The notes below the pieces were generated by a model. It ran no database searches. It was not told the DNA's origin and saw only the letters and a list, made by a program, of their open reading frames with translations. From NCBI RefSeq assembly GCF_000003815.2, contig NC_049989.1, positions 10,619,382 to 10,683,381 on the forward strand: 64,000 nucleotides of DNA. The letters are read 5' to 3'. Source of the DNA: Branchiostoma floridae. Lineage: Eukaryota > Chordata > Leptocardii > Amphioxiformes > Branchiostomatidae. Both the position numbers and the translations under genes were made by a program. Each line of letters begins with the position of its first letter. The stretch's first letter is position 1. Shown here one piece after another: positions 1 to 11,289 of this stretch.

Positions 1-957
1 TATCAAACACGATGAATTTCCTAGAACCATCGACCTTCTTATGGATAAAGACACCATTCAATGTCTTTGATTTTCATCCGTAGACGTCTTTCCATTTGGG
101 GCAATCAATAGTCTTTTTTTGATTTCGATCTTTTGCCATGGGCAGCTGCCATTATTGGTACACCTCCAACAAAGGGTCGATACGGCTACGCACATCTTCC
201 GATAGCACTGCTTGTTCTGAAGCAAGAGACACTTGCTGCTTTGAGTAATCATTACCGTCTTCAACTTTTCCACTGGCGTATAATTGGACTGGCCCCATGT
301 AGTGTTTCTTCGTTACAGTTCACAAGGCTTAGTTTTAAACTGCAAAAGCAGAGTAGATAGGATTTGACGAGCTGCCTGGGCAGTAAAGACACATTTAACA
401 CCCACGAGCGTCCCTGGGATGTTGTGAATTATTTGCTTGGCTTCCTCGATCTGCAGTTCTGATATTCAAAAACAAAGCTAGTAAATGTTACACAGTGCCC
501 AATTAAAAGAGTTGAACATTGTAGAGGATCCCTTTGATAACCGTCGTGATATCTTACCTTCACCTTCAAGATGTTCAGTTTCAAATTTCCGTGCTTGAGA
601 AGTTTAGATCTGTTCTTTCCGTGCTGGGTGACTTATGTGGTAAGGATAGATGCAGGTTGGTAGCTGGTAGAATGTGATAAGGAATTCTATCTCCCCTGTC
701 ATGACTATATGTCAGTGGCTTGTACCATGGAAGGAAAAACGACCCAATACTAGAGCCGAGACGACCACACACTGTTATCTTCTCCAACAGGCGCTCAACT
801 AGCCATCATAATTTATGTTAATAAAATGTTATGGATTTGGAAAAAAAGGTAATCTAGTAAGGGCAATACCAAAGCTATAACAAACAGAAATGAAGACAGT
901 AATCTAAATTCTCATTCTGAGTCACCGAGAGGGTTTTAATATCATAATTGTAAAAAA
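1..957. other. No gene recognised
   Basis: I see no supported gene or repeat here. On the minus strand, positions 1 to about 66 are open and read on past the window edge, but the segment is too short to identify. A minus-strand reading frame at about 581-787 has no recognisable motif. Confidence 0.4.
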
Positions 958-1980
958 AAAAATGAGTCCATTCCAAGACATGCGGATGTTTGTTGCCATT
1001 GTTTAGAATTGATTTTATAAAAGTTTTGTAATTATATGTCTAGGACATTTGATACTTCAAAAATATTTTTAACACTGTTTCAACTTTATAAATATTTCCC
1101 TGGTCCTGTAAAATATTCATGGTGTGGAATACTTCTAATGGTTTCTAAATAATGATAACAGCATTCTACCATTATTTACCATTTTCTACAATTTTCTACC
1201 ATTTTTTGTAAATGGTTCAGTGGGCTGGGAAGATAGCAATTCACACATCCTTGCAAAGTATGGTTGGGTGTCATGCAACAATGGCCCACCACAAAGGATC
1301 CACCAGTGCCCAGCAGTGAAATCTAAAAATATACAGATGCAACAATAGGGCTTACTTTTATGGGGGCAATAAACTAATTCTACCATTTGGCCAGGTTTAC
1401 CATTTTTTGTAAATATTTGTAAATGTGAAATAATCACAGAGAGGTTTCACAATTATTCTAAATAAAGATATTTTTGTACAGATATTTTCAAAATGTTTCT
1501 AAAATATTCAAAGAAATTCAAATATATGAGTATTTTCTTAGTCAATTTTTTGAAAATAATTTAATTATTGTGGCTCAGATATTCTTTTATTCAAAATAAT
1601 TCAGACTAATTATAAATATCGCCTAAAAACCCTCATGGTGTCTTGGAATGGACTCTATTTCAAGTGAAATAATATCAGTCACTACAGTTCAAACAATTAC
1701 AAATGAAAGTTTGAACATGTTCGAATCTATTTATATTTGTTGGAAACATTGTAAAAGTAACAATGCAAACATCTTTTTATTTAGAACAGTTTTAAAAAAT
1801 CCATGTGCTTTGTTCATTCCAATGATTTGCGGTATTTTCGCCTCCATTGATACATTTATTTCCCTAGTAAACAAAGCTACTAAGCTGGCGTCATTTTTTG
1901 CTTCTTGCATCTTTATATTTTCTTTGGTAGACATTGGTGACATCGATTGCATGCATCAAAGGCAATCAATTTCAAATTAG
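958..1980. repeat. AT-rich dispersed repeat, inverted ends, copy 1
   Basis: The segment starts with GAGTCCATTCCAAGACATG (about 964-982). Near 1632-1651 the inverse, GTGTCTTGGAATGGACTC, appears, so an inverted pair bounds the first 690 bases. The interior is AT-rich with many degenerate 'tttctaa' and 'accattttctac' runs. The part from about 1720 to 1955 aligns without large gaps to 52320-52580 elsewhere in the window, so this is a dispersed family. Its class is unknown to me. Confidence 0.55.
1731..1952 (-). pseudogene. Eroded coding remnant shared with 52.4 kb
   Basis: The minus-strand reading frame, including the stretch STKENIKMQEAKND and then SMEAK, aligns to the minus-strand frame at 52377-52580 (YTEENLKIQDPNKR, then SMEGK). 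Over about 120 bases there is no indel and many changes are conservative (I/L, E/D, K/E), which is what an ancestral coding sequence would leave. Outside that block the two frames diverge. I do not recognise the protein. It may be a transposon ORF fragment carried by the AT-rich repeat, or a dispersed host exon. No promoter, splice site or complete frame is visible. Confidence 0.4.
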
Positions 1981-2112
1981 TATAGAGCCTTTTTTCCCTT
2001 CTTTCACGTGTTTGTTAACTGTATTCTTGTCCAACTCTTCTATTCACATTAGTAATTGCACATATCGATAAATACATAACGCATACCAAAATCTTTAAAA
2101 ATCAAGTCTTAA

Positions 2113-2895
2113 CCCTATCCAGACTGGGCTTTTGGGGCCGTCTCTGGCCTGGGGGGGGGGGGGGGGGGGGCTCATTCCACCCCCCCCTACATATTTTCAA
2201 AACGGCTTACTGTACGATCACCAAATTTGCAGGGGGGTCGTGCTTATCGAGTTTTATGATTCCTGAAATTTTTATATCATTATGACGTAATATGACGTAA
2301 TTATGACGTCATTAATTGATATTTTTGGCTAAAACGGGGAATTTCCATAATACCTAAATATCTAACTCAAAAGGTTATCAATAAAGGTTTCTTATTAATA
2401 TTTAAGTGTTGTAAGTCTGCTCTTGTCAAAAACCGACGCAACGACGTAAAAATGACGTCATAGAATGACGGTATCTGTAGTTTAGCTATCCGCCATCTTG
2501 GATTATCAACCTTAAATTAAGATACATTTTTTTCAACATATAACGCTAAAACCCCATTGAAATGGATTAAAAACGTTCACATGAATGTTTTCTGTAAGAA
2601 AATACCACATAGTGATGACAGTTTGTTTTTAGTGATGACATCTGGGTGAAAATAAGCTTGTTATACTTTAAATCATGATATTGTCGGCCATCTTGGATTT
2701 TGACCAATTTCGTCATCTCATTAGCATAATTTATGAATATTTAATTATAAACGTCTAATTAACTTAACATGTGTTAGATATTAAAGATATATGAAAAGAA
2801 GTTTAGTTTTAAGAAAATCTTAAAATCCCATTGTTTAAACCAAAATTTGTGATTTTGGTAAAATTTGCCTTTCAGAATTTCAAATTTGCCTGTCA
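2113..2895 (+). mobile_element. TTAA-flanked (piggyBac-like) non-autonomous element, 3' truncated
   Basis: TTAA at 2109-2112 is followed by CCCTATCCAGACTGGGC, matching the starts of the complete copies at 13534 and 53148. The internal order is the same: a G-rich tract, a TGACGTAA/TGACGTCA cluster near 2281-2310, 'gccatcttggatt', then 'attagcataat'. It lacks the right terminus and runs into a hammerhead-type repeat at about 2890. A TTAA target site and the absence of coding suggest a piggyBac-type non-autonomous element. The family assignment is inferred from the target site only. Confidence 0.7.
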
Positions 2896-2998
2896 TCAGT
2901 GGCACTGACAAAAGGTAGTGGATACTACCCGAAAAGTCTGACCGTTTCCCAAATCGTATCTGGTTGATTGAGTAAATGCTTTTTGGCATATCGAATTA
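2890..2998 (+). ncRNA. Degenerate hammerhead-type ribozyme in retro-repeat (family P1)
   Basis: CTGACAA (2905-2911) stands where CUGANGA is expected, with G8 changed to A. It is followed by a hairpin with stem GGTAGT/ACTACC and loop GGAT (2914-2929), GAAAA (2931-2935), GTC (2936-2938) and TGACC, which can partly pair with GGCA upstream. The tail 'ggttgattgagtaaatgct' matches the P1 tail at 57.7 kb. The core mutation should abolish cleavage. Known family role: self-cleavage of tandem retroelement RNA. Here it is a relic. Confidence 0.6.
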
Positions 2999-2999
2999 C

Positions 3000-5050
3000 A
3001 TGGATACCTAACCTTCAATAACGTACAATATTTGAATTGGTCTCAATAAAGTTCATATTCATATTATGTAATGTAATAAACTCAAAATGCAAAATTATGA
3101 TATGCCCTTGATGTCTCAAGCTGATGTGCTCTACATCACAATCTAAAAATATTATCAACCTCTGCGTAACTTATCTGCAGAAAAATAATGATCTCGCTAT
3201 AAAACCACTTGAATTACTTTTTTACTCACCCTAATTTTTCATCTACGTGACTGTAGAAACACTATTGGGATTATTCTGCCTACGCCACACAATAACATCG
3301 ACTCTTAGAAATTTGTAATTGTATCAAAGTATTTCAGGTTCAGTGAACTAGACCGTAAGTAAGCCCGGCGGGTGTAGGGATGGCGTCTACACAACTGCTG
3401 ATAGTCTGGAACTCACAAAATCTTATTAATTTTACTCACGAACAAAATGCAAAGCCTGAAATGAAATTTGCATTGTGAACGTAATCGTTCCCATTTAAAC
3501 ACGCAAAGTCTCATAACTCCTAGTACGACAAAGAGCATAAAAATACATGATGCAATGTACACAATTTAACCTATCTTAAATGCCGTGGTTGATCACTTTT
3601 TAATTTGGAAAATATTATCTTATGCTTCAAGTTTATGAAGGTTAAACATTCAAGTAAACAGTATTCAAATACAGTAGCAATCTCTACAAACAGTCCCCTA
3701 GTTGTTGAATTCTATTTTGATATTATGGATCAGTTCACAGCTTAGAATTCAAATTAAAATATTAGATTTGTAGTTAGGGAAGTTACAAAGAAGCGGGGGG
3801 GGGGGCAATATCTATACCTCATCGTTTCTTCCAAGAATGAAATATGATACATTTTTAATTTGTACCATTTCTTTAAAAAAGTATTCTTTGTACATAAGTT
3901 TTATATCAAGGCCACCGGCTTTTGTCTTAATAACAAAACTGTGATCTCAAAGAGGAAAGGGCATGCATAGATCATTCAAAACATGACATCTTTGTAATAA
4001 TAAAAGCAGAAATGTCACAAATGCATGGATTGTCACAAAGTTAATAATTCTTAAATTGAATCAATAAATGTTTCTATATTACACCAGTAGTTTACCTCCC
4101 AACATATCAAATATTGTCAAGGAACTTTCCTCATGGGCAAAAATGACAAAATCAATCTATCAATGTAGCGCAATCAGTGAAAGTTTATTTGTTCCATGAA
4201 TAATTTTGTCGCAAATTCTTATGCCCTACGGTAAATTTAATAAAGCAAGACAAGCTCCATTATATCATGATAATTCAACTTTTTTTTTAAATCTCTGACA
4301 ATTATTAATTAGTTACTACTAAATTTCTTTAATCCACGTTAAGCTTGTCATCAAGAGCACCTGAATTGTCTTTCGGTGTATTATGCTTCACGGGGCGTAA
4401 TATTACTGTCTTACCTTAGCGTTAAGAAAATCTTTCTCCAATGACAATGATTTATGGTACTTGAGAGAGGCAAATTGAAACATTGCCAAGCGCGGTGTGA
4501 GTTTTTCTTGGTGCCTGCAGCACAGATGACATGCTTGGGTAATTCTTCCCTTATCACCGGCGGCAGGTCGTCGATTTTTACACAAGATTTCTCCATTCAA
4601 AGAAAACTCATTGAGTTCAAGGATATGGGTATATATGTGCTTGGGTGTGCCGGACTCAGATATTTAAACGATGAACTCCATTTCGCCTGAATAAGATAAG
4701 AAAAAAATCTCTATTTATCACATTTATTTAGTTTAAAAATGTTTGGAAGGCGAAATCCGCAATAACTACCTTTTCGCGTGTTAATGGTTAACACAATTTT
4801 TATCACATTATTTCACAAGATTATGTCACTTCTATTAGTGAGGTTTCAGTACATACCAATGGTCTAATAGTGAAAAGTTAACTTAGAGGGGTTTATATCA
4901 TTAATTCACTAGTAGACTAGACTATTAATACGATAAAGAAGCACAACAAGATATCATAATGTATTGAAGTATTACGTTTTGTTCTTGAATTACTATTCAG
5001 TATTAGATAAATGTGGCGAATAATCAAGTCTAATATAAGATAAGATGAAT
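3000..5050. other. No gene; fragment of hammerhead family P2 near 3.63-3.70 kb
   Basis: Nothing coding is visible. About 3630-3695 (tttatgaaggttaaacattc, then 'attcaaatacag', 'caatctctacaa') matches 38262-38318 and so is a fragment of the P2 repeat. A G-run lies at 3796-3805. The rest is AT-rich with no structure I can support. Confidence 0.45.
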
Positions 5051-5054
5051 AAAT

Positions 5055-5250
5055 AAACCCTGAACAGAGACGGAGGACGCTATAGACTTCCTTTGACCTA
5101 TGATCCACTACTCACTGAGTCACGTGTTCTATCTGCATAATGTGATGTCACGACAGCAGTGGATTGTTAATTCCTTGACAAAGACTGGTGCTGTTTGCTG
5201 TTTGGGTGAGTCCAATTTTTGTGTTGGAAATTACAGTTCAACTATTTCAA
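5055..5250. repeat. E-box/dyad dispersed repeat, copy 1
   Basis: It contains CTGAACAGAGACGG, ATCCACTACTCACTGAG, TCACGTG, 'gatgtcac', AGCAGTGGATTG, 'ttgacaaagactgg' and 'caatttttgtgttgga' in order. The same blocks recur, inverted, at 19985-20175 and 52075-52240, and the first part recurs near 32625-32745. The centre is a dyad (ATCCACT...AGCAGTGGAT) around a CACGTG E-box. The class is unknown; the dyad suggests a TIR or foldback element. Confidence 0.55.
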
Positions 5251-5259
5251 GAACTTCTA

Positions 5260-6180
5260 CCAACACAGATGAACTTTTAAATTAAAACTTTCCCTGTTTG
5301 TATGCTCTTCTGGAAACTGCTTCTCTTCGTTTATGTTCGATTTTTCTGCAATCAAATGCACTTTCAAAAAGTTGATACGCGGTCCCTTCACCACTTTTGT
5401 TCTGAGACGGGAGGCTAATTGCCACCAAAAATTAGACCATAGAATGTGCAAAAACATAAACCCGAAGTTCTGATGCAGTACCGAGGGAAGCTTAAGCCAC
5501 CAGGAGGCTCATCATTTGCCTTTTAACATCCAAAGACCAACGTACATGTACATAGCAAATATGATTACAATCAATCCTGAGATCTTAAGTTATACTGATC
5601 ACAATATACAGAGCCACACGCAAGCATACATCGATATCAGTCAGCCGACGACTGACATCGACACATTACGACAAGCTTTAATCTTCTTTTCTCATAATTA
5701 AGTTCTTCAATCCAACCAATGTGGAATTACTAAGGAAACAAAAAGTGCAACTACTAAGCTTTTTCTTCTTACTTCTTTCAGAAAAATATCACACCTACGT
5801 TGTACAGGTATCTCTAATTGCCAATTCCATTCAAAGATTTGGCAGGTGGGGGATGTAGGCGATTGCTATTACATGTACGGATAAGATAAATGGGATAGAT
5901 AAGGCAAGATTGGCTTTCCTCAGATGAGGCTATCTGATTGACCAACAGGTTTGCTTTTAAAAAGATTGGGTTGTGCCTGCGGACTCGAATAGGGAATGCT
6001 AAATAGACATGGTATTTACTATGTAGTGCCACTTTGTATCACAAACTCATTACCCTACAACTTATAGCAATGCACGTTTAGGAACTGTAAACAGAGTCAC
6101 CCGGAGATTAATTGTGGCGCAGACGTAGACGCCACAGCCAATCTCGTTCCAATTGGGTTGCAAGGGCACTGGTGTGACGT
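5260..6180. other. No gene recognised
   Basis: I see only short frames in this stretch and no repeat I can match elsewhere in the window. Confidence 0.4.
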
Positions 6181-6207
6181 GCAGCTTTGAATATCTTAGG
6201 GAATAAG

Positions 6208-6299
6208 TATAAAAGCGACGCTGCGCCCGGCTCCTGTCTCCATTCGACGATAAAGCTCCCGTCCAGAAAGCTGCGGGCTGGAATCATTGACTGGTAAGT
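6208..6299 (+). promoter_or_regulatory. TATA promoter candidate with first-exon splice donor
   Basis: TATAAAA lies at 6208-6214. About 34 bases downstream is an initiator-like CCATTC around A6242. CTG|GTAAGT at 6291-6299 is a near-consensus 5' splice site. The interval 6242-6293 has no ATG and would be a 52-base 5' UTR exon. The segment 6110-6300 is more GC-rich than its surroundings. I cannot identify a downstream coding exon, so the gene, if any, is unknown. The combination could also be chance. Confidence 0.35.
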
Positions 6300-8012
6300 A
6301 CCAACAAAACCTTGGGAAACCAAATTTCATTTGTGTAGCGAGATGTAATGTACGGCATATGTTTGTCGAAATCCTGGCAATCCCAGTGAGTGAAATATAC
6401 AGTCTATTCTCTTTTTTGTTCTTCTACTCGACTTCTTGGTAAAGCCAAGGGACATCATTTGCTTGTAAAATTGCTCTCTTGGTAAGAGAAAAGTATTGTT
6501 TCCGTAATTTCACAAAACATCATTCATTTTGCTCATTTTGAAAAGGACGTCGACTTGCACGTCGACTGGCGTTCTGAGGTTGCTACTGGCAGTGTACATG
6601 TAGCGTGATTCTTGCTGCAGCTGTGTAATCATGCTGAAGACGATGCAACCGTTGATCTATTCTGCGAAATGTGCTTCTTGGACCAACCAATTGCTTTCTG
6701 AAACGTGTTCCCATAGCCGAGGCCACCACTACTGCACATGGCCATATAAGGCGTTGCCAACGGTGCTTTTTTAAACAAATGAACAAATAGTAACATTTAT
6801 TGATTGTACATGCCTGAAGGATAATTGAAATTCTATACAACATAAATATAAGAATGGCAGAAACAATTATATCAAAACTACATCCTATGCTATACAAAAT
6901 TATAAAGATGCATCGAGCTTATTGGACAGCGGAAGAAGACTTCACCCACTTCCTCGGTAGTCTGTGGACTTGCATGTAAATGTTGATAGTAGAAATGCTT
7001 TATAATGTACAGGAGTAGTGGTAAAGTAAGAATATACTTTCGGACACAGTGGTAAGTAATCATTATAGACCAACTGGAGATGCAATGGCTTTCATCTTCC
7101 ATTGTACTGGAAGGGAAGTGTTCACAACTTCTTTTGGAGGTCTAAATCAAAGACTTCATATATGAACTTGTAACGTATGGTTTTGACGATTATCTGTTCC
7201 CATTTGATATTATCCATTCAGTGACTTCCATGCTTAGAGGGTCATGTGTGATATGTAAAATGTAGTCCCATGGTCATTTTGATGTTGTAGGCAGAGTGGG
7301 TTGTCATCCCCTGTGTCTAGGTCACGGTGATGGAAGGCAAAGCTAAACGCTCTCCTTCCGCCACCTTTTATCTCCTGAAACGAAGTCCGTAAAGGATACG
7401 GAAATAATGTTATTAACGACGCCTTTAAGCATCTATTGGTTGCGGAAAGGCACGTGAAGGAGTGCAGAAACGCACCTATCTGTGCTTACGTAACGGTAAC
7501 ATTAAAGGGAATCTTTACGAACACGGACAGAAGTCGTGCAGTTGCGCAAAGGGTGAAAAAAACGTCGCATATACGTTGAGTTTTAGCTTGTTAAAATACC
7601 AGTTTTCGTGCCATGAGAGCACCAATTTTATGTCTGAATGGAGTGAAGAATGATGTGTATCTTTCCCAGAAACATCACTTCTGTGGCATGACAGGGAATT
7701 TAAAAACCAGGGACTCTTGGTTCTGAGCCAATAATCCTAACCGTTACGAAAACATGACGCCACCATATGCATGAATGGAATAGAAATCAAAATCAGATCA
7801 TACCAATTCGCTTCATAGTCGTGTTCTCCTGACGTTTTCATGATATAAAGTTATGGGGTTATGGTCTAGTGCATTAGGCCTGAGCGCCATTAGGAAAAGG
7901 ACACGGAGTACATAACAGATTGGCATGAAGGCAACAGGTCGCTCGTCAAAGCTATCAAATGCAAGTCAGGCATACTCAGTCAAGAATCAAGCTTCACCGA
8001 CAAAGGTCACTC
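6300..8012. other. No gene recognised
   Basis: No reading frame with recognisable motifs and no clear repeat. If the promoter at 6.2 kb is real, this would be its first intron. Confidence 0.4.
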
Positions 8013-8015
8013 TTA

Positions 8016-8261
8016 AGGCCCCCTCTCACTTGACGTGCGGCACGCTTGCGGCATTGCTGCGTTCGGAAGATGCTCAACGAATTTCAGAGATAAAGAACGA
8101 ATTTTCTTACTTGTTGTGTATTTTGTGGTCTTCTATGTCACACTTTTACGTATTGCGCAATATCTGAATTATAACAAATCGGAGAAAATAACAAAACAGT
8201 ACCGCAGTGAACGAACGTAGCAATGCCGCAAGCGTGCCGCACGTCAAGTGAGAGGGGGCCT
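8016..8261. mobile_element. TAA/TTA-flanked TIR MITE, copy A
   Basis: This is a 246-bp element flanked by TTA (8013-8015 and 8262-8264). The ends AGGCCCCCTCTCACTTGACG and its complement extend as TIRs of about 50 bp, nearly identical to each other, each containing GCGGCACGCTTGCGGCA. The interior contains 'agataaagaacgaattttct' and 'gaaaataacaaaac', shared with the other copies listed. A 3-bp TWA target duplication is typical of PIF/Harbinger, so a Harbinger-like MITE is inferred. It encodes nothing; short frames inside are by-products. Confidence 0.8.
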
Positions 8262-8465
8262 TTACCCTCCAAGGTAAAGTGATCGACTATTCTATTAATT
8301 TGTACTGACACATGGAAACCTTGAGAAGGCCTCTGGAGATACAAGAGCCACAGAGGTGATAGGATTGATAAAGGCGTGAGGACCTCGTGAGAGGACCCAA
8401 TGGGTTGGTCATGACCGGTACATGAGTCAGAGGAACCTTTGGCCTTGAGATGGTACAATATCTAA

Positions 8466-8700
8466 AGGTGGACTCTCACTGCATTTGGAGCACCGGTGCG
8501 GCACTGCGGGGTTCGTTCACTGCGGCACTGTTTTTTCGCAATTTTTAATATTTTAGATATTGTGTAATACATAAAAGTATGACTTAGAAGCCAAAAAATA
8601 CACAAAACGGAAGAAAATTCGTTCTTTATCTCTGAAATTCGATGAGTCATCTACGAAGTCCGCAGTGCCGCACTAGTACCCTAAGTGTAGAGAGTCCACC
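8466..8700. mobile_element. TAA-flanked TIR MITE, copy B
   Basis: AGGTGGACTCTCACTGCA at the left pairs with 'gtgtagagagtccacc' at the right. The left flank is TAA (8463-8465); the right flank has mutated. TIRs carry CACCGGTGCGGCACTGCGG (left), a different TIR type from copy A 200 bp away. The interior is in the inverted orientation relative to copy A ('cgttctttatctctgaaatt'). Confidence 0.8.
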
Positions 8701-8701
8701 A

Positions 8702-10985
8702 AAACTGATAGTCATTGACGTCCTTACGTGACTGTTGAAAGTTGCATCGCAAAATCTTATTTTGGGGTAATGAAATCCCATAGTGCGCTCTTTAATGCTA
8801 ATGCATATGGCTCCATTAGGCTGAGGGGTAGGTTTTAACCCAAGTCAAGTAATATTTTAACAATTCCCGACAGGGACGGCAAGTTTAATGGTTAGGCTTA
8901 CCGTGAATAAAACAGGCCTTTTCGTGCCGTTTGAACACGTTTATTAGACAATAAATCAAAAGTGCATACATCGTCGAAGTAGTTTTATGACAAGTAAAGT
9001 GCATGTAATGGAAGCAGTTCACTTACAACTATGCAGGTATATTGCAAAGTACTAAAACCGTGTTACTTGTATCGGCAACTGGAAAAAAGGACACAGTAAA
9101 CTTATAATTCATCACACGAACAACACTTGATCCACCTCATAAAGCATACAGAACATGTGGAAACTAAAACCATACTGTGTTACAGAGGCGAACCATGAAA
9201 TTTTCATATTGCGATTAAGTGAACGCATCAGGTAGCAGCCTTACGGCAGTACATACATACATACAGGCTTTTATCCCCCCCCCCCTCCCAGTGGGTTTGA
9301 GCAATGGAAAGTCCGGGCTTTAATGGACATCCAATGGAACCAGCTACAAGCGACTGGGAAAAAAGTGCTACGAACGGGCAAAACAAACGCTATCGGTAGT
9401 TTGGGTGTGATCAACTGTCATCGATCTATCCTTTCGATGTATACCGTATTCCTAGCACTTCTTGGTGTATTCAATTTGTGCTTTATCAGTATTCGTGTGT
9501 CGTAACCATAAGAGCTATCTAAAATACATTTGGTACTGGACAGTATATGGCATGTAGCTCATAGGGGTAGGTGGTGGGTACAGGGCAGATTTTTGCGGTT
9601 TTATTAATTAAGTTCGCGCTGAAACGGTCACCGCGGACATGAAGCTAGTATATCCTGCATTTACAGTATCCAATGTTATAGTAATTACCTCCCAGAAATG
9701 CATGCAATATGTCAAGTTTCTGATAAAATGATAAAAACCTCGATCCTTACAAGTGTTACGTGTAATACTAGACCCTTTGTGAAGGCAGAATTGCGTGCCA
9801 TCAAAATGTATACAACATCTTTTAGTATGTTTTTGAAGCGTTTGTAAAAAGGCACATAAAAATACTTGCAGCACAAAGCTGATTGGTGTCTTTGACACTG
9901 AATAATGGCAAAGAAATACTTATAACATTTAACAAGACTTCGTTAAGACCGTTTGAGTAATCCGAATAAGAGAATTTCGATATTCATACAATGGATTGAT
10001 TTCTTTTCATGATAAGACTTTCGTATACATAATATCTATAATTGACGATGGTTTAAACATGATCAAATACAGATATTCAAACTATAGTCTAGTTAGAGAG
10101 ACCATCATGAATAAAGTCGATAAAGCTAATTCCAGCTTTATTTGCATGATTAGTGGCACAAGATGAAACAACAAATCTACGAACGCTCAAAATATTTCAT
10201 TGAGGTATGTGGTCTCCGAACTCCTTTATTCTAGACCTCCTTTGGAAAACAATTACTTACATGTAACTGAGGGGATAACCTAATGAAAATATATACGTTT
10301 CAAAGCATCATAAAAATGCGACAGATTGAAAATTCCACTGAGGGAATTACACTAAGGGTTCATGAATTTTATGAAAACATATACCTGGCAAAACAACATG
10401 AAAATGCAGCATATTGGAAATCAAATTCCGATGTAGCTGTCAATGACACATTTTGTATCTAATTTTGTTGTCAAACACATTGTCCGAGCGTAAGGTTCAG
10501 TGTCATGTTCGATGTGTGTTCCCACGATAGATTCTGACTACGCATTTGCATCCGAGTCAGACGATCAACAATACGGACATGGTTTATATGCTACAGTCAT
10601 AGCTGTACTTCAATAAGATGATTAAACTTTAGGCCTGTTAGACACGGACCAGAGATATCACATCCCCAGTGGTAATGAACCACAAACTAGGGATTTGATC
10701 AGCTGGGGTGCGTTGAGTCCTGTCTGACTGTCTGCCCTATCTTTCTACAACATTTGCATTTCATTGTGTATCACGTAATCTAATGAGACAACTTGTAGAG
10801 GTGACCTATCACCTGTTTTGTCTCACCCTCCATTTTATATGGAAATTTCACTAATTTCAATAAACAAATAAGCAAATAAACATTGCATACAGTCTCTGTC
10901 AAGCCAACCAATCAAACTGTTTGCCTTATTTCATGATACAGAAAATGGCTAGTAGCCTAGCACACGTACAAACTACATTTTATCA
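8702..10985. other. No gene; simple repeats only
   Basis: A short CATA run and a C-run lie at about 9248-9290. Otherwise I see no repeat or coding signal. The reading frames present (for example 9323-9505 and the complement of 9608-9898) have no motif and no supporting context. Confidence 0.4.
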
Positions 10986-10989
10986 TCAT

Positions 10990-11275
10990 TACATTTTATA
11001 CCGGCTCAGAAAAGAACAAGAAGTGCATTCAAGTACCAGAGGTATCAACCAAAGATTGAGGTGTTCAAAATTTCGTATTGCAACTATCGCGTAGACTGGG
11101 CCTCGTGGTCACAAAGTACTGTAGAAACATCATCATTGGGTAGTTTCAACCCTAAACTGCCAGAGTTTCAGCACTCTAAAATGCTATCAGTGCCAGGGTT
11201 GGCCGATGACCTCCAAAAAGAACCCCCCGAACAAGGCCGAAGTTGCTACTTCGGGGGAATACGTTATCCCGGACA
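10990..11275 (+). pseudogene. LINE reverse-transcriptase C-terminus remnant
   Basis: From about 11010 the frame reads RTRSAFKYQRYQPKIEVFK, then STVETSSLGSFNPKL. It aligns residue by residue to the minus-strand LINE fragment at 24.9-25.2 kb (RTRNSHDFKYQSYQ, then STVGASSLDSFKERL). This is the conserved tail after the RT domain of CR1/jockey-type non-LTR retrotransposons, usually ending SFFPRT..W..L. Here the SFFPRT block is degraded to SYCNYR. Downstream 'cttcgggggaatacgttatc' resembles the 3' UTR of the other copy. The frame continues open to 11612, but beyond about residue 35 of that frame it is UTR or flank and should not be read as protein. The catalytic domain is absent; this is a 5'-truncated dead copy. 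Confidence 0.7.
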
Positions 11276-11289
11276 TGTATATGTGTGCC

